Source: Leptospira wolbachii serovar Codice str. CDC
GTDB lineage: Bacteria; Spirochaetota; Leptospiria; Leptospirales; Leptospiraceae
Length of the DNA: 9,958 nt
Direction: 5' to 3'
Assembly: GCF_000332515.2 (NCBI RefSeq)
Contig: NZ_AOGZ02000006.1
Span: 1 to 9,958 of the forward strand
Shown here: positions 1 through 6,807 of the stretch, in pieces
Numbering within the stretch: position 1 is the stretch's first letter
Layout of the letters: each line of letters begins with the position of its first letter
Notes under the pieces: generated by a model
The model's database searches: none
The model's input: only the letters and a program-made list of their open reading frames with translations
What the model was told of the DNA's origin: nothing
Position numbers and translations under genes: made by a program

Positions 1-30
1 AACGCTGAACTTCTAATCGCCTACGCGTAG

Positions 31-287
31 ACTGGATTCAAGCAAAGACATGTTAACGATCGCGGTTACATCAATTACAATGGAAATCTCATCATGATCG
101 GAAATCCTTTAACGGGTTTAATGTCGGTATTAAAAAAGAATTCGATTCCGTTTCTATTTGGTTCGGAAATAATAAGTTAGGTAATCTCGATCAAAATTTA
201 TTCTTGATTAATCCTGATTCCAATTCATATAAAGTTCATAAACCAAGGAAGGTTACTAAAAAGTACTACCCTTCTCCTGACGCATGA
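31..287 (+). pseudogene. Remnant of an IS481-like transposase C-terminus
   Basis: Reading from 31 gives a segment with TGFKQRHVNDRGYINYNG, then from 108 in another frame FNGFNVGIKKEFDSVSIWFG and onward to a stop at 285-287. Together they resemble the C-terminal beta-rich domain of IS481/integrase-core transposases (a basic R-x-V stretch, a GYI-x-YNG turn, then a V-x-I...S-V-x-FG-x-x-KLG block). The frame changes around 100-108 and an in-frame TAG lies at 28-30, so the gene is broken; its catalytic DDE part is absent or lies left of the window. Family assignment is from memory of the domain's look and is moderate. It sits before the MNT/HEPN module and may be an insertion into cassette C1 or just outside the array. 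Confidence 0.5.
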
Positions 288-295
288 ACGTTACC

Positions 296-336
296 CATGT
301 CTTGAAGTCATACCCAAATGTATGCCTCAGGACATG
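296..336. repeat. Nested inverted repeat, possible IS right end
   Basis: CATGTC (296-301) pairs with GACATG (331-336), and CATAC (309-313) with GTATG (320-324), forming a nested hairpin just after the broken transposase. CCCATGTC-type ends are common in IS481-like elements, so this may be the right end of the dead element; no partner end is in the window. Confidence 0.35.
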
Positions 337-392
337 AATAAGACCTTGAATTTAATTAGTGAAATAAGCCTATTTTAATCACTTATTCTTGC

Positions 393-420
393 TTGATTTT
401 TTCATAAATTGCCATATCTT
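393..420 (+). promoter_or_regulatory. Possible promoter of the MNT/HEPN module
   Basis: TTGATT (393-398), 16 bases, then TATCTT (415-420). The ATG at 427 lies six bases after the -10, as in the two other toxin-antitoxin cassettes here, where starts follow the -10 by 5-7 bases. No Shine-Dalgarno sequence is visible. The -10 match is only fair. Confidence 0.35.
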
Positions 421-426
421 ATGCCT

Positions 427-735
427 ATGGAAAAAGAGCTAGAAATTTTAAAAACCCAGATCATTTCTCTCGTAAATCCATTGAAAATTATCCTTTTTGG
501 CTCAAGAGCAACTAAAACGGCAGGAAAGAATAGTGATTATGATCTTCTAATCATTATGCCTGACGGAACTAATAAAAGGGAAATTGCGCAATATCTTTAT
601 AAAAATATAGGTAATATCAAAATCTCATTTGACATTGTTGTCGCTACTCCCGAAACTCTCGAAAAATATTCTAATATCCGACATTTAATTTATTTTCATG
701 CACTTAAAAATGGTTTAGAACTCTATGCTGCATGA
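427..735 (+). CDS. MNT-type nucleotidyltransferase (antitoxin-like)
   Basis: Small protein (102 aa from the ATG at 427) of the minimal nucleotidyltransferase family. Visible motifs are GSRA at residues 25-28, the DYD pair at 37-39 after the usual short linker, and a third acidic residue in SFDIVV around 69, which together make the metal-binding site of pol-beta-type nucleotidyltransferases. In known MNT-HEPN pairs, such as MntA-HepT, this protein neutralises the HEPN partner by adding nucleotides to it; that role here is inferred from family and neighbour. An ATG at 421 and a TTG at 409 are also in frame; 427 is preferred because MEKELEI is a natural start and fits the promoter spacing. The stop overlaps the next gene by 11 bases, implying translational coupling. 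Confidence 0.8.
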   Translation: MEKELEILKTQIISLVNPLKIILFGSRATKTAGKNSDYDLLIIMPDGTNKREIAQYLYKNIGNIKISFDIVVATPETLEKYSNIRHLIYFHALKNGLELYAA

Positions 736-1114
736 TGACCCAGGTTCTCCAGAAGCTTGGCTTATTCATGCAAAAAGCGATTTACTCCTGGCTAAACTTG
801 GGGATAAAAATGATATTTTACTAAATCAACTTTGTTTTCATGCTCAACAAACTGCTGAAAAATCTTTAAAAGCTGTTTTGATAAAAGAGAATGTGGAATT
901 TCTATTTACTCACAATATTAAAACTCTAATGCTTTCATTGCCAGATCGAATTGAAAAACCTAGTTTCTTTGATGAACTTGCAATTTTAACCGATTATGCA
1001 GTCTCTACTAGATATCCCGGTGATTATGAAGAAATTCTTAATGCTGAATATGAAAAGGCCATTGAATTAGCTGAACTTGTTTTTAATTGGGCTAGTAATC
1101 TAATAAAAAAATAA
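725..1114 (+). CDS. HEPN-domain protein, partner of the MNT protein
   Basis: 129 aa, all-helical HEPN protein (PF05168-like). The signature is CFHAQQTAEKSLKA at residues 37-50, then an FTHNIKTL segment and RYPGDYEE at 96-103. This is the usual partner of MNT nucleotidyltransferases in two-gene toxin-antitoxin modules. The canonical R-x4-6-H ribonuclease motif is not evident: RYPGDY has no histidine at the right spacing, so RNase activity is doubtful, and the gene could belong to the subgroup whose role is less clear. The ATG at 725 overlaps the MNT gene. About 20 bases after the stop lies the opening core of attC1, so the two genes form one cassette. Confidence 0.8.
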   Translation: MLHDDPGSPEAWLIHAKSDLLLAKLGDKNDILLNQLCFHAQQTAEKSLKAVLIKENVEFLFTHNIKTLMLSLPDRIEKPSFFDELAILTDYAVSTRYPGDYEEILNAEYEKAIELAELVFNWASNLIKK

Positions 1115-1135
1115 ATTTTATAAATGGTCAACTAC

Positions 1136-1297
1136 GCATAACAGCGACTTACCGCTACGCTTCGGCACAAGGCCTCGCTCGGCCTACGGCAAATTCCCTT
1201 TCTGTCACTCGTTTGCATCCGCAAACTCCGTGCCAGTCCCTAACGTCCCGTCCGGGACTCAGGGTCAGGGAACTTCGGTAAGTCTAGTTCGTTAATT
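1136..1297 (+). repeat. attC1, closing cassette C1
   Basis: Left core GCATAAC, right core GTTAATT. Inner arms GACTTACCG and CGGTAAGTC are perfectly complementary; further in, TTCCC pairs with GGGAA. The middle carries a GTCCC/GGGAC hairpin. The left core predicts that cassette C1 begins with GTTATGCGTA, which I do not find in the window. Confidence 0.85.
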
Positions 1298-1583
1298 GCA
1301 ATAGGTTAAATCATATAAAAAAAAAGCGCGAAAATTTTCTTTAGAAAGGGTTGAGGAATTAATATATTACTGCCTTTTAGTAGTGGAAACTCTCTCCAAA
1401 TAATCTTTTATCAAGCTGTGATTTGCTAAAGATTTATATTTTTCTATTAAACGAAGAAAGATGAGTTTTTAATTCGCTAGTTCCAATATAAATTTATAAG
1501 AAAAGAAAGATTCGGATCGAAAATTTTCGCGCTTGATGAGATTTCCCTTTCGACAATTATTTTTATCTGCAGAAACCTACTGC
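1298..1583. other. Gene-less body of cassette C2 with a 15-bp inverted repeat
   Basis: No plausible reading frame on either strand. A perfect 15-bp inverted repeat, AGCGCGAAAATTTTC at 1325-1339 and its complement at 1519-1533, nearly brackets the body, 179 bases apart. The opening of this cassette resembles the opening of C12 (from 9830): both have GGTTAAATC, an A-run and AGCGCG. The cassette ends pair as expected (GTTAATTGCAATAGG against CCTACTGCAATTAAC, one mismatch). It could specify a structured RNA, a promoter region or simply DNA; nothing decides this. Confidence 0.55.
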
Positions 1584-1745
1584 AATTAACATCCGCTAAC
1601 CACTTCGCTTCGGCACTCACGGCCTCGCTCGGTCTGCGACACATAGGCTTCTGGCACTCCCCTTGCCTGCGCAAGTGTCGTTCCAGTCCCTAACGTCCCG
1701 TTGGGACTCAGGGCCAGCCTACGTCGGTTAGCTAGTTCGTTATAC
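1584..1745 (+). repeat. attC2, closing cassette C2
   Basis: Left core AATTAAC, right core GTTATAC. Inner arms are GCTAACC and GGTTAGC. This is the 'TAGGCT' subtype: TAGGCT pairs with AGCCTA where other sites have TTCCCC with GGGGAA. Confidence 0.85.
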
Positions 1746-1760
1746 GCTATTTGAAAAATC

Positions 1761-2696
1761 ATGAATAAGAAACCGTTATTTCTAGTTGCCCCTTTCATAA
1801 ATGCATCTGATCAAGTATTATTATTGAAAGATACCTTAGCCGTTGAAATCAATACGCTAAATTTTATAGATGTCCAAAAATTCTTTTACACTTTATCCGG
1901 TAGAGATAGATTTTTTGAAATCGGCCATTATTTTTCTACAGCTGAAGATCACTATTATTATTTATACGTTGAACTTCCAAACTCAGAAGTAGAATGCAAC
2001 GATTCAGGAATACCGATTTCCAGTATTCGTTGGCCTAGTAAACTAATAGATGATGCAAAGAAAATAAGTAGTGATATAAATTCAAAAATATCCTATATCA
2101 ATATAATTAGTTCTGGATATATAAAAGTTCCTGAATTCCATATTGCTTACCTAACGAATGACAACAACACATATAAAGCAATTGCTCATCTAGGTGGACA
2201 AATTGGATTTGTAACTAATGAAAAATTCAAATTGGAATATCCCAATCTTCTAAATTTAATAAAAAATATTGATAAATTGGATATTCCGAGTTATATTAAC
2301 TCTTCTAGAAATTATTTAGATTTATCATACTATCTAAATGATAATATGCGTTTTTTAAGTATACTAATTGCTTTTGAAATATTATTCAATACAGGAAAAG
2401 ATCAAATAAGCTATACTTTGGCTAGATGCACAGCGGTTCTAATCGGAGAAACACCAGAAGAATCACAAGCAATATTCGAGAAAATGAAAAAAGCATATAA
2501 TCTTCGATCAAAACTAGTTCATAACGGCGAGGTAGATTTCTATGAAATTCTCGAATATACTAAGATCACTACAAAATATCTGAAAAGAGTAATATCCTCT
2601 TTACTTGGAAAATTTCCAGAAAAAAAAGATTTATTTTCAAAGCTAAATGCCATTGGATTTGGTGACTCACCTTATAAACTTTCAAACAGCGTATAA
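1761..2696 (+). CDS. HEPN-domain protein with R-x4-H motif (Apea-like)
   Basis: 311 aa. The first ~180 residues are not recognised and have no signal peptide or membrane segment. The C-terminal ~110 residues are helical and look like the Apea-type HEPN domain: MRFLSILIAFEILF at about 196-209, then RSKLVHNG at 249-256, which supplies the R-x4-H (R249, H254) motif of HEPN endoribonucleases. By family it may act as an RNA-cleaving effector in phage defence or as a stand-alone toxin; this is inference. It is the only gene of cassette C3. Its ATG is 21 bases after the cassette boundary with no clear Shine-Dalgarno or promoter, so it probably depends on readthrough. The stop codon lies inside the left core of attC3 (GTATAAC). 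Confidence 0.7.
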   Translation: MNKKPLFLVAPFINASDQVLLLKDTLAVEINTLNFIDVQKFFYTLSGRDRFFEIGHYFSTAEDHYYYLYVELPNSEVECNDSGIPISSIRWPSKLIDDAKKISSDINSKISYINIISSGYIKVPEFHIAYLTNDNNTYKAIAHLGGQIGFVTNEKFKLEYPNLLNLIKNIDKLDIPSYINSSRNYLDLSYYLNDNMRFLSILIAFEILFNTGKDQISYTLARCTAVLIGETPEESQAIFEKMKKAYNLRSKLVHNGEVDFYEILEYTKITTKYLKRVISSLLGKFPEKKDLFSKLNAIGFGDSPYKLSNSV

Positions 2697-2852
2697 CAGC
2701 GGGGAAACGCTTCGCTTCGGCACGAGGCCTCGCTTGGGCTGCGCCACATTCCTCTCCGTCACGCTTCTCGCTACGCAAGAAGACGCGCCGACGCTAACGC
2801 CTACTACGTAGGCTCAGCAACGAGGAACGTCGTCTCCCCTAGTTCGTTATAC
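2691..2852 (+). repeat. attC3, closing cassette C3
   Basis: Left core GTATAAC, right core GTTATAC. GGGGAAACG and CGTCGTCTCCCC form the inner arms, and ATTCCTC pairs with GAGGAA(C). The terminal region differs from the other sites: it holds CTTCTCG/GCAAGAAG and GCCTAC/GTAGGC hairpins in place of the common CCAGTCCC...GGGACTCAGGG block. Confidence 0.8.
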
Positions 2853-2857
2853 GCCAT

Positions 2858-2863
2858 TAAGGA
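2858..2863 (+). promoter_or_regulatory. Ribosome binding site of the DUF2971 gene
   Basis: TAAGGA lies six bases before the ATG at 2870, a good Shine-Dalgarno match. It overlaps the cassette's left arm (positions 12-18 of the cassette-end complementarity), so pairing of the cassette ends in RNA could mask it. Confidence 0.5.
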
Positions 2864-2869
2864 AAAAAA

Positions 2870-3721
2870 ATGAAAAAATATAAACGTCCAATACTTGATA
2901 ATTTCTATAATAGGAAAATCACCAATCTTTATAAATATAGAGAATTAAATGAATACACTGAGCGTCTTATATTTAATAGAGAGCTTTATTTTTCCAGTCC
3001 AAATGATTTTAACGATCCTTTCGATTGCCAATCCGTAACAATTTACCGTGGTAATTATCAAAAGTGGAAAAACTTTTTTAGTCAATCCGGTATACCAGCA
3101 CAAACATCCGAACAGCTAGCCTTGCAAAATGCCGACAGAGATATCAGTGAAGACCAATTACCTTTAAGTAGTACCGCAGGCGACATTAATAGAATATTTT
3201 GTTTCTCGAAGTCTAATAATGTAATTCCTCTTTGGAGTCATTATGCAAATAACCATCAAGGTTTGTGTGTAAGCTTTAAAGTATTGAATGATAAAGGAGC
3301 TATTGGACTGCAATTAGAAGATGGTCAACTTAATACAGGCATTCCTATCTTAAATAATATAATAATTGCAAACCGTGTATTATACGGAAAAAAAATGCCG
3401 CAACCTTGGCTTAGATGGCAAGATGACCCTAGCTATATATATAATTTTTTTCAAAATAAGCATAATTCATGGAAATATGAAGAAGAGTATAGAGCCTTAA
3501 CATTAGATAGTTATATGATTAAACATAAAAATATATTGATCGCAGCCAAAGGAACCATTGATGCAATATATTTAGGTGCAAAAATTCCTGTTATTGACCG
3601 AAATAAATATTTACAAAAAATAAAAATATACAATTCAAATAATATCGAAAAAATCAAGGTTTATCAGATGATTGCAGATAAAAAATCATACAAATTAAAA
3701 CCAGAGCAAGTAACTCCTTAA
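2870..3721 (+). CDS. DUF2971 family protein
   Basis: 283 aa, cytoplasmic by appearance. Conserved DUF2971 landmarks appear in order: LYKYRELNEYTERLIFNRELYFSSP (about 20-44), FNDPFDC (47-53), IFCFSK (109-114), LWSHYANNHQGLCVSF (121-136) and WKYEEEYR (201-208). The biochemical function of this family is not established to my knowledge; its members turn up often in accessory and mobile regions, which fits a cassette cargo. It is the sole gene of C4, starting 23 bases after the boundary with a good ribosome binding site but no visible promoter. The stop codon sits within the right arm of the cassette, five bases before the left core of attC4. Family call firm, role unknown. Confidence 0.8.
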   Translation: MKKYKRPILDNFYNRKITNLYKYRELNEYTERLIFNRELYFSSPNDFNDPFDCQSVTIYRGNYQKWKNFFSQSGIPAQTSEQLALQNADRDISEDQLPLSSTAGDINRIFCFSKSNNVIPLWSHYANNHQGLCVSFKVLNDKGAIGLQLEDGQLNTGIPILNNIIIANRVLYGKKMPQPWLRWQDDPSYIYNFFQNKHNSWKYEEEYRALTLDSYMIKHKNILIAAKGTIDAIYLGAKIPVIDRNKYLQKIKIYNSNNIEKIKVYQMIADKKSYKLKPEQVTP

Positions 3722-3725
3722 CGGC

Positions 3726-3886
3726 GTATAACAGCGCCTTAACGCTTCGCTTCGGCACGAGGCCTCGCTCGGTCTGCGACACATAGGCTTCTGGCACTCC
3801 CCTTGCAGTCGCAAGTGTCGTTCCAGTCCCTAACGTCCCGTTGGGACTCAGGGTCAGCCTACGTCGTTAAGGCTAGTTCGTTACAC
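3726..3886 (+). repeat. attC4, closing cassette C4
   Basis: Left core GTATAAC, right core GTTACAC. Inner arms GCCTTAACG and CGTTAAGGC are perfectly complementary and unlike those of the other sites. TAGGCT/AGCCTA subtype, with a CTTGC...GCAAG hairpin in the middle. Confidence 0.85.
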
Positions 3887-3928
3887 GCAATTTCCGAAAA
3901 ACTTAACAGAAGAATGAAGAAAAAAAGG

Positions 3929-4132
3929 GTTTTCCGCTTAATCAATCTAATTAGTGAATAAGAAATACATAAGAGAAAGACAAAAAGAAATTAAGAAACA
4001 AGATAATTTCAAAGAGACTGTCGAAAACTTTTTCCCTTAACTTTGCCTTTCTAATCTTTTGCTCTTATTCAAATACGATTGTGCAATTGAATACACTTGC
4101 GTTTGCCTTACTTGGGATTTTAAGCGGAAAAC
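3929..4132. repeat. 13-bp inverted repeat pair in C5
   Basis: GTTTTCCGCTTAA at 3929-3941 and its exact complement TTAAGCGGAAAAC at 4120-4132. The same pair occurs in C7 at 5374-5386 and 5564-5576. It would form the base of a large stem if transcribed. Confidence 0.7.
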
Positions 4133-4148
4133 AAAATTTACGGTAATA

Positions 4149-4230
4149 AGAAAGGAAAGAATTAGAAACTTAAGAAAAATGCAAGAAACGAAGAAAAAAA
4201 GAAATTCATCAGGTCTATTCTTTCCTTTCT
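4149..4230. repeat. 14-bp inverted repeat pair in C5
   Basis: AGAAAGGAAAGAAT (4149-4162) and its exact complement (4217-4230), conserved in C7 at 5593-5606 and 5661-5674. Confidence 0.7.
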
Positions 4231-4262
4231 AGAAAAATCTCTTCTTTACTTTCGGAAACTGC

Positions 4263-4423
4263 GTGTAACAGCGGGGAAACGCTGCGCTTCGGCACAAGGC
4301 CTCGCTTGGTCTCCGACACATTTCCCTCTGGCACTCCTCTTGCTTGCGCAAGCGTCGTTCCAGTCCCTAACGTCCCTCCGGGACTCAGGGTCGGGAAACG
4401 TCGTATCCCCTAGTTCGTTATAT
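4263..4423 (+). repeat. attC5, closing cassette C5
   Basis: Left core GTGTAAC, right core GTTATAT. GGGGAAACG and CGTCGTATCCCC form the inner arms; TTTCCC pairs with GGGAAA. The site is open in the frame of the following lipoprotein gene from an ATG at 4340, but that extension is attC sequence. Confidence 0.85.
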
Positions 4424-4447
4424 GCAATAAACCAAATACAATCTTTT

Positions 4448-5158
4448 ATGAAAAATCTAAAAAATCTAAAAAATCTAATAATAATAGTTTCATTTCAAAT
4501 TTCTTGTTCAACACCAAACGAAACGAAAATCAACAATACTGATCTAAAGGATACATCTAAAGAAAATGTAACAATAGAAATTAATTTTACCAAATTAACT
4601 GAAGTAACAAAGGAAATTGAAATAAATCTCCAAACAATTGATTATATTTCAAAGGATGACTTTAAATTTGGATCAAAATTTAAATTTAGCGAAAATATCA
4701 ATGGTAATAAACTTAAAATAGAAATACCAAAAGGAAAATATGTAGGATCAATTGGAGTCAAAGTATCCAACACAACACCTTTTTACTCAAATCTAAGTGG
4801 TTTGCATACCGTATATTTTGGAATAAACGAAAAAAGAAGTAAAGAAAACATAATAAATGAAAAATGTAATTCAATAGAATCTTACAGTCTCAGAAAATTG
4901 AAGTATTCTAAAAACTCAAATTTTTGTGATGATCTCGATGTATCAAACAAAAAGTATTCAATTAATTTCATTTCTGATAAAAAAATAGATTTCAATCCTA
5001 CTAGAACTTTAACATTTACATATGTCGGTGTTTCTATTGGTTTAGCGAAATTATTTCAACATTACCAACTTGCTCCAATTCTTTTGATTAGTGGATACTT
5101 CGGATTCATTCAAAATGATATAGAGATTAAATCAGAAATTTTGGAAGAAGCTTTATAA
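4448..5158 (+). CDS. Putative lipoprotein, unknown function
   Basis: 236 aa from the ATG at 4448. The N-terminus MKNLKNLKNL is basic, followed by a hydrophobic IIIVSFQI stretch and a cysteine at 20 (FQISC-S), a relaxed lipobox, so the product is probably exported and lipid-anchored. The mature part is rich in Lys, Asn, Ser and Ile; a central beta-like region (about 35-120) contains KLKIEIPKGKYVGSIGVKVS. The C-terminus has a hydrophobic stretch (YVGVSIGLAKLF...LAPILLISGYFGF) that may be a membrane-contacting hairpin. No family is recognised. An in-frame ATG at 4340 lies in attC5 and is rejected because the signal peptide begins at 4448. Sole gene of C6, 30 bases after the boundary, with no clear Shine-Dalgarno or promoter. 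Confidence 0.65.
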   Translation: MKNLKNLKNLIIIVSFQISCSTPNETKINNTDLKDTSKENVTIEINFTKLTEVTKEIEINLQTIDYISKDDFKFGSKFKFSENINGNKLKIEIPKGKYVGSIGVKVSNTTPFYSNLSGLHTVYFGINEKRSKENIINEKCNSIESYSLRKLKYSKNSNFCDDLDVSNKKYSINFISDKKIDFNPTRTLTFTYVGVSIGLAKLFQHYQLAPILLISGYFGFIQNDIEIKSEILEEAL

Positions 5159-5171
5159 AATGGTTTACTGC

Positions 5172-5333
5172 ATATAACAGCGACTTACCGCTACGCTTCG
5201 GCACGAGGCCTCGCTCGGCCTCCGGCAAATTCCCCTTCTGGCATTCGCCTTGCTTACGCAAGCTACATGCCAGTCCCTAACGTCCCGTTGGGACTCAGGG
5301 TCGGGGAACTTCGGTAAGTCTAGTTCGTTAATT
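5172..5333 (+). repeat. attC6, closing cassette C6
   Basis: Left core ATATAAC, right core GTTAATT. Arms GACTTACCG and CGGTAAGTC are the same as attC1; TTCCCC pairs with GGGGAA. A CTTGC...GCAAG hairpin and the CCAGTCCC/GGGACT block are present. Confidence 0.85.
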
Positions 5334-5706
5334 GCAATTTCTGAAAAATTTAGTGGAAGAATGAAGAAAAAATGTTTTCCGCTTAATTAAGCTAAGCAGT
5401 GAATAAGAAATAAAAAAGAGAAAAACAAAAGAAATTAAGAAAGAAGAAAATTTCAAAGAGATTGTCGAAAACTTTTTCCCTTAACTTTGTCTTTCTAATC
5501 TTTTACGCTTTTTCAAATACGTTTGTGCAATTGAATACACTTGCGTTTGCCTTACTTGGGATTTTAAGCGGAAAACAAGATTTACGGTAATAAGAAAGGA
5601 AAGAATAAGAAACTTAAGAAAAAAGCAAGAAACGAAGAAAAAGAGAAATTCATCAGTTCAATTCTTTCCTTTCTGCAAATATCGCTTCTTTACTTTCAGA
5701 AACTGC
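5334..5706. other. Gene-less body of cassette C7, paralogue of C5
   Basis: Aligns along its whole length with C5. It has the same two inverted repeats (GTTTTCCGCTTAA at 5374-5386 with 5564-5576; AGAAAGGAAAGAAT at 5593-5606 with 5661-5674) and the near-identical 84-base block at 5523-5606. The short peptide frame of C5 is not kept: it ends after nine codons in a different sequence here, which argues against coding. Cassette ends pair over 20 bases with one mismatch. Confidence 0.65.
5374..5674. repeat. Two inverted repeat pairs in C7 matching those of C5
   Basis: 13-bp pair at 5374-5386/5564-5576 and 14-bp pair at 5593-5606/5661-5674. Spacings are nearly the same as in C5 (177 versus 178; 54 versus 54). 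Confidence 0.7.
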
Positions 5707-5835
5707 AATTAACAGCGGCTTCTCGCTTCGCTGCGGGACTTGCGCCCTTGCTCGGCCTACGGCAAATTTCCCGCGATTCCTAACGCCTCCAAGAGGCTCA
5801 GGGCGGGAAACTTCGGGAAGCCTAGTTCGTTATAT
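5707..5835 (+). repeat. attC7, short variant closing cassette C7
   Basis: 129 bases instead of ~162. Left core AATTAAC, right core GTTATAT. Arms GGCTTCTCG/CGGGAAGCC and TTTCCCGC/GCGGGAAA are kept, but the tip is reduced: the CTTGC/GCAAG hairpin is gone and GCCTC...GAGGC replaces the GTCCC hairpin. Confidence 0.8.
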
Positions 5836-5856
5836 GCAATTGGCCAAAAATATTCT

Positions 5857-6468
5857 ATGAATTTACAAATAATGAAAAAGTGGGGATTCTTAAGAGAAAC
5901 GGCGGATTTAGCAAAAAAATCTGGAATAGATAAAGACACTGGTTTACACCGAACTGGTCTCGATGAATATCTTACAGTTATCTTTCCTGACAATCATGAC
6001 TGGATACATGATAAAACTCTCGGAGAAATCGACGGAATCAAATATAGAAGCAGACCAGACTATAGGAGTGAATCTTTAAAAATCGTTATTGAATTTGATG
6101 GACTTCAGCATTATACAAAACCTGATATTATCGAAAAAGATTTAAAAAATACAATTCTATATAAAAGTCTCGGTTATAAAGTTGTGCGGATACCTTACTT
6201 TATTCAGCTATCTAATAAAGCTGTAAAAACATTATTTGAAATAAATGTAGCAGAAACTCTTTTTGATGAAAAAATTCCTTCTTTAGGTGTAAAAGGATTA
6301 AACACTCCTGCTTACCTATGTCCCGCTGGTTTAAAAAGAATGGCAGATGATTTCAAGAAATTTCCAGAACAATACATCACAAACATTGAATTTCTTAGGA
6401 AGCAAAACGATCCTATTCGAACAGGCGTACATTTTTTAGAGAGAGAGTACAATCTGACCAATAATTAG
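5857..6468 (+). CDS. PD-(D/E)XK-like nuclease (DUF559/Vsr-type fold)
   Basis: 203 aa from the ATG at 5857 (an ATG at 5872 is also possible). The core is RPDYR at 66-70, a beta strand KIVIEFDGLQHY at 75-86 and, after a helix with D95, SLGYKVVRIPY at 104-114. This P-D...IEFDG-x-x-H...D...GY-x-VVRI pattern is that of the restriction-endonuclease-like fold shared by DUF559 and Vsr-like nucleases, with D68, E79 and D81 as candidate metal ligands. The flanking N- and C-terminal parts are not recognised. It is two bases upstream of an HNH nuclease gene in cassette C8, so the two are probably co-translated and may form a restriction or phage-defence pair; no methyltransferase is near. The gene starts 27 bases after the boundary with no clear promoter. 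Confidence 0.65.
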   Translation: MNLQIMKKWGFLRETADLAKKSGIDKDTGLHRTGLDEYLTVIFPDNHDWIHDKTLGEIDGIKYRSRPDYRSESLKIVIEFDGLQHYTKPDIIEKDLKNTILYKSLGYKVVRIPYFIQLSNKAVKTLFEINVAETLFDEKIPSLGVKGLNTPAYLCPAGLKRMADDFKKFPEQYITNIEFLRKQNDPIRTGVHFLEREYNLTNN

Positions 6469-6470
6469 AT

Positions 6471-6791
6471 ATGAATAAATGGAAAATTCCAATAGAATTG
6501 GAAAACGAAATTAGAAAACGAGATATATTTTGCGTTTATTGCAATGTAATGCTGGATGAGAAGGTACCTAAAGGTAAATCTCGCAAAAATGCTGCCACAT
6601 GGGAACACATTATCAATGATGCTACAATAATTAATTTTGACAACATTGCAAGATGCTGTTCAGCTTGCAATTCAAGCAAAGGTACTAAAAAATTAGCTGA
6701 TTGGATTAAATCAGAATATTGCAAAAAGAATAATATAAACATTAACACTGTAGCACCAATAATTAAGAAAGCGCTAAGAATAATAAATTAA
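6471..6791 (+). CDS. HNH endonuclease
   Basis: 106 aa. Visible motifs are CVYC at residues 21-24 and C-S-A-C at 63-66, which would bind a structural zinc; WEHI at 44-47 carries the first H of the HNH motif; and NFDNIARCCSACNSSKGTK (56-73) has the central N and the NSSKG tail typical of small HNH nucleases. The protein ends with a short basic helical tail. The ATG follows the stop of the PD-(D/E)XK-like gene by two bases, so the genes are coupled. Small HNH proteins occur alone as homing or restriction nucleases; pairing with a second nuclease here suggests a joint DNA-cleaving system, which is inference. Confidence 0.75.
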   Translation: MNKWKIPIELENEIRKRDIFCVYCNVMLDEKVPKGKSRKNAATWEHIINDATIINFDNIARCCSACNSSKGTKKLADWIKSEYCKKNNININTVAPIIKKALRIIN

Positions 6792-6807
6792 TGAAATGGC
6801 CAACTGC

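Larger units (their letters stand above)
3887..4262. other. Gene-less body of cassette C5, paralogue of C7
   Basis: No credible gene: the longest + strand frame near the start is a 15-residue peptide not conserved in C7. Two perfect inverted repeats are visible: GTTTTCCGCTTAA at 3929-3941 with 4120-4132 (13 bp, 178 bases apart) and AGAAAGGAAAGAAT at 4149-4162 with 4217-4230 (14 bp, 54 apart). Both are also present in C7, and 4079-4162 matches 5523-5606 at 83 of 84 positions, while the flanks differ more. This suggests a conserved DNA or RNA element rather than neutral filler. Cassette ends pair over 20 bases with one mismatch. Confidence 0.65.

Noticed and set aside
1477..1798. Minus-strand reading frames through attC2
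   Set aside because: Related peptides (M-C-R-R-P-S-E-A and similar) recur at other attC sites; they arise from the GC-rich repeat, not from genes.
2569..2778. Minus-strand frame over the end of the HEPN gene and attC3
   Set aside because: It starts in the attC and runs antisense to a well-supported gene.
3914..3961. Short MKKKRVFRLINLISE peptide in C5
   Set aside because: Not conserved in the paralogous C7, where the frame changes and ends after nine codons.
4340..4447. N-terminal extension of the lipoprotein gene into attC5
   Set aside because: The extension is repeat sequence and would bury the signal peptide that begins at 4448. The same reasoning rejects 5740-5856 for the nuclease gene.
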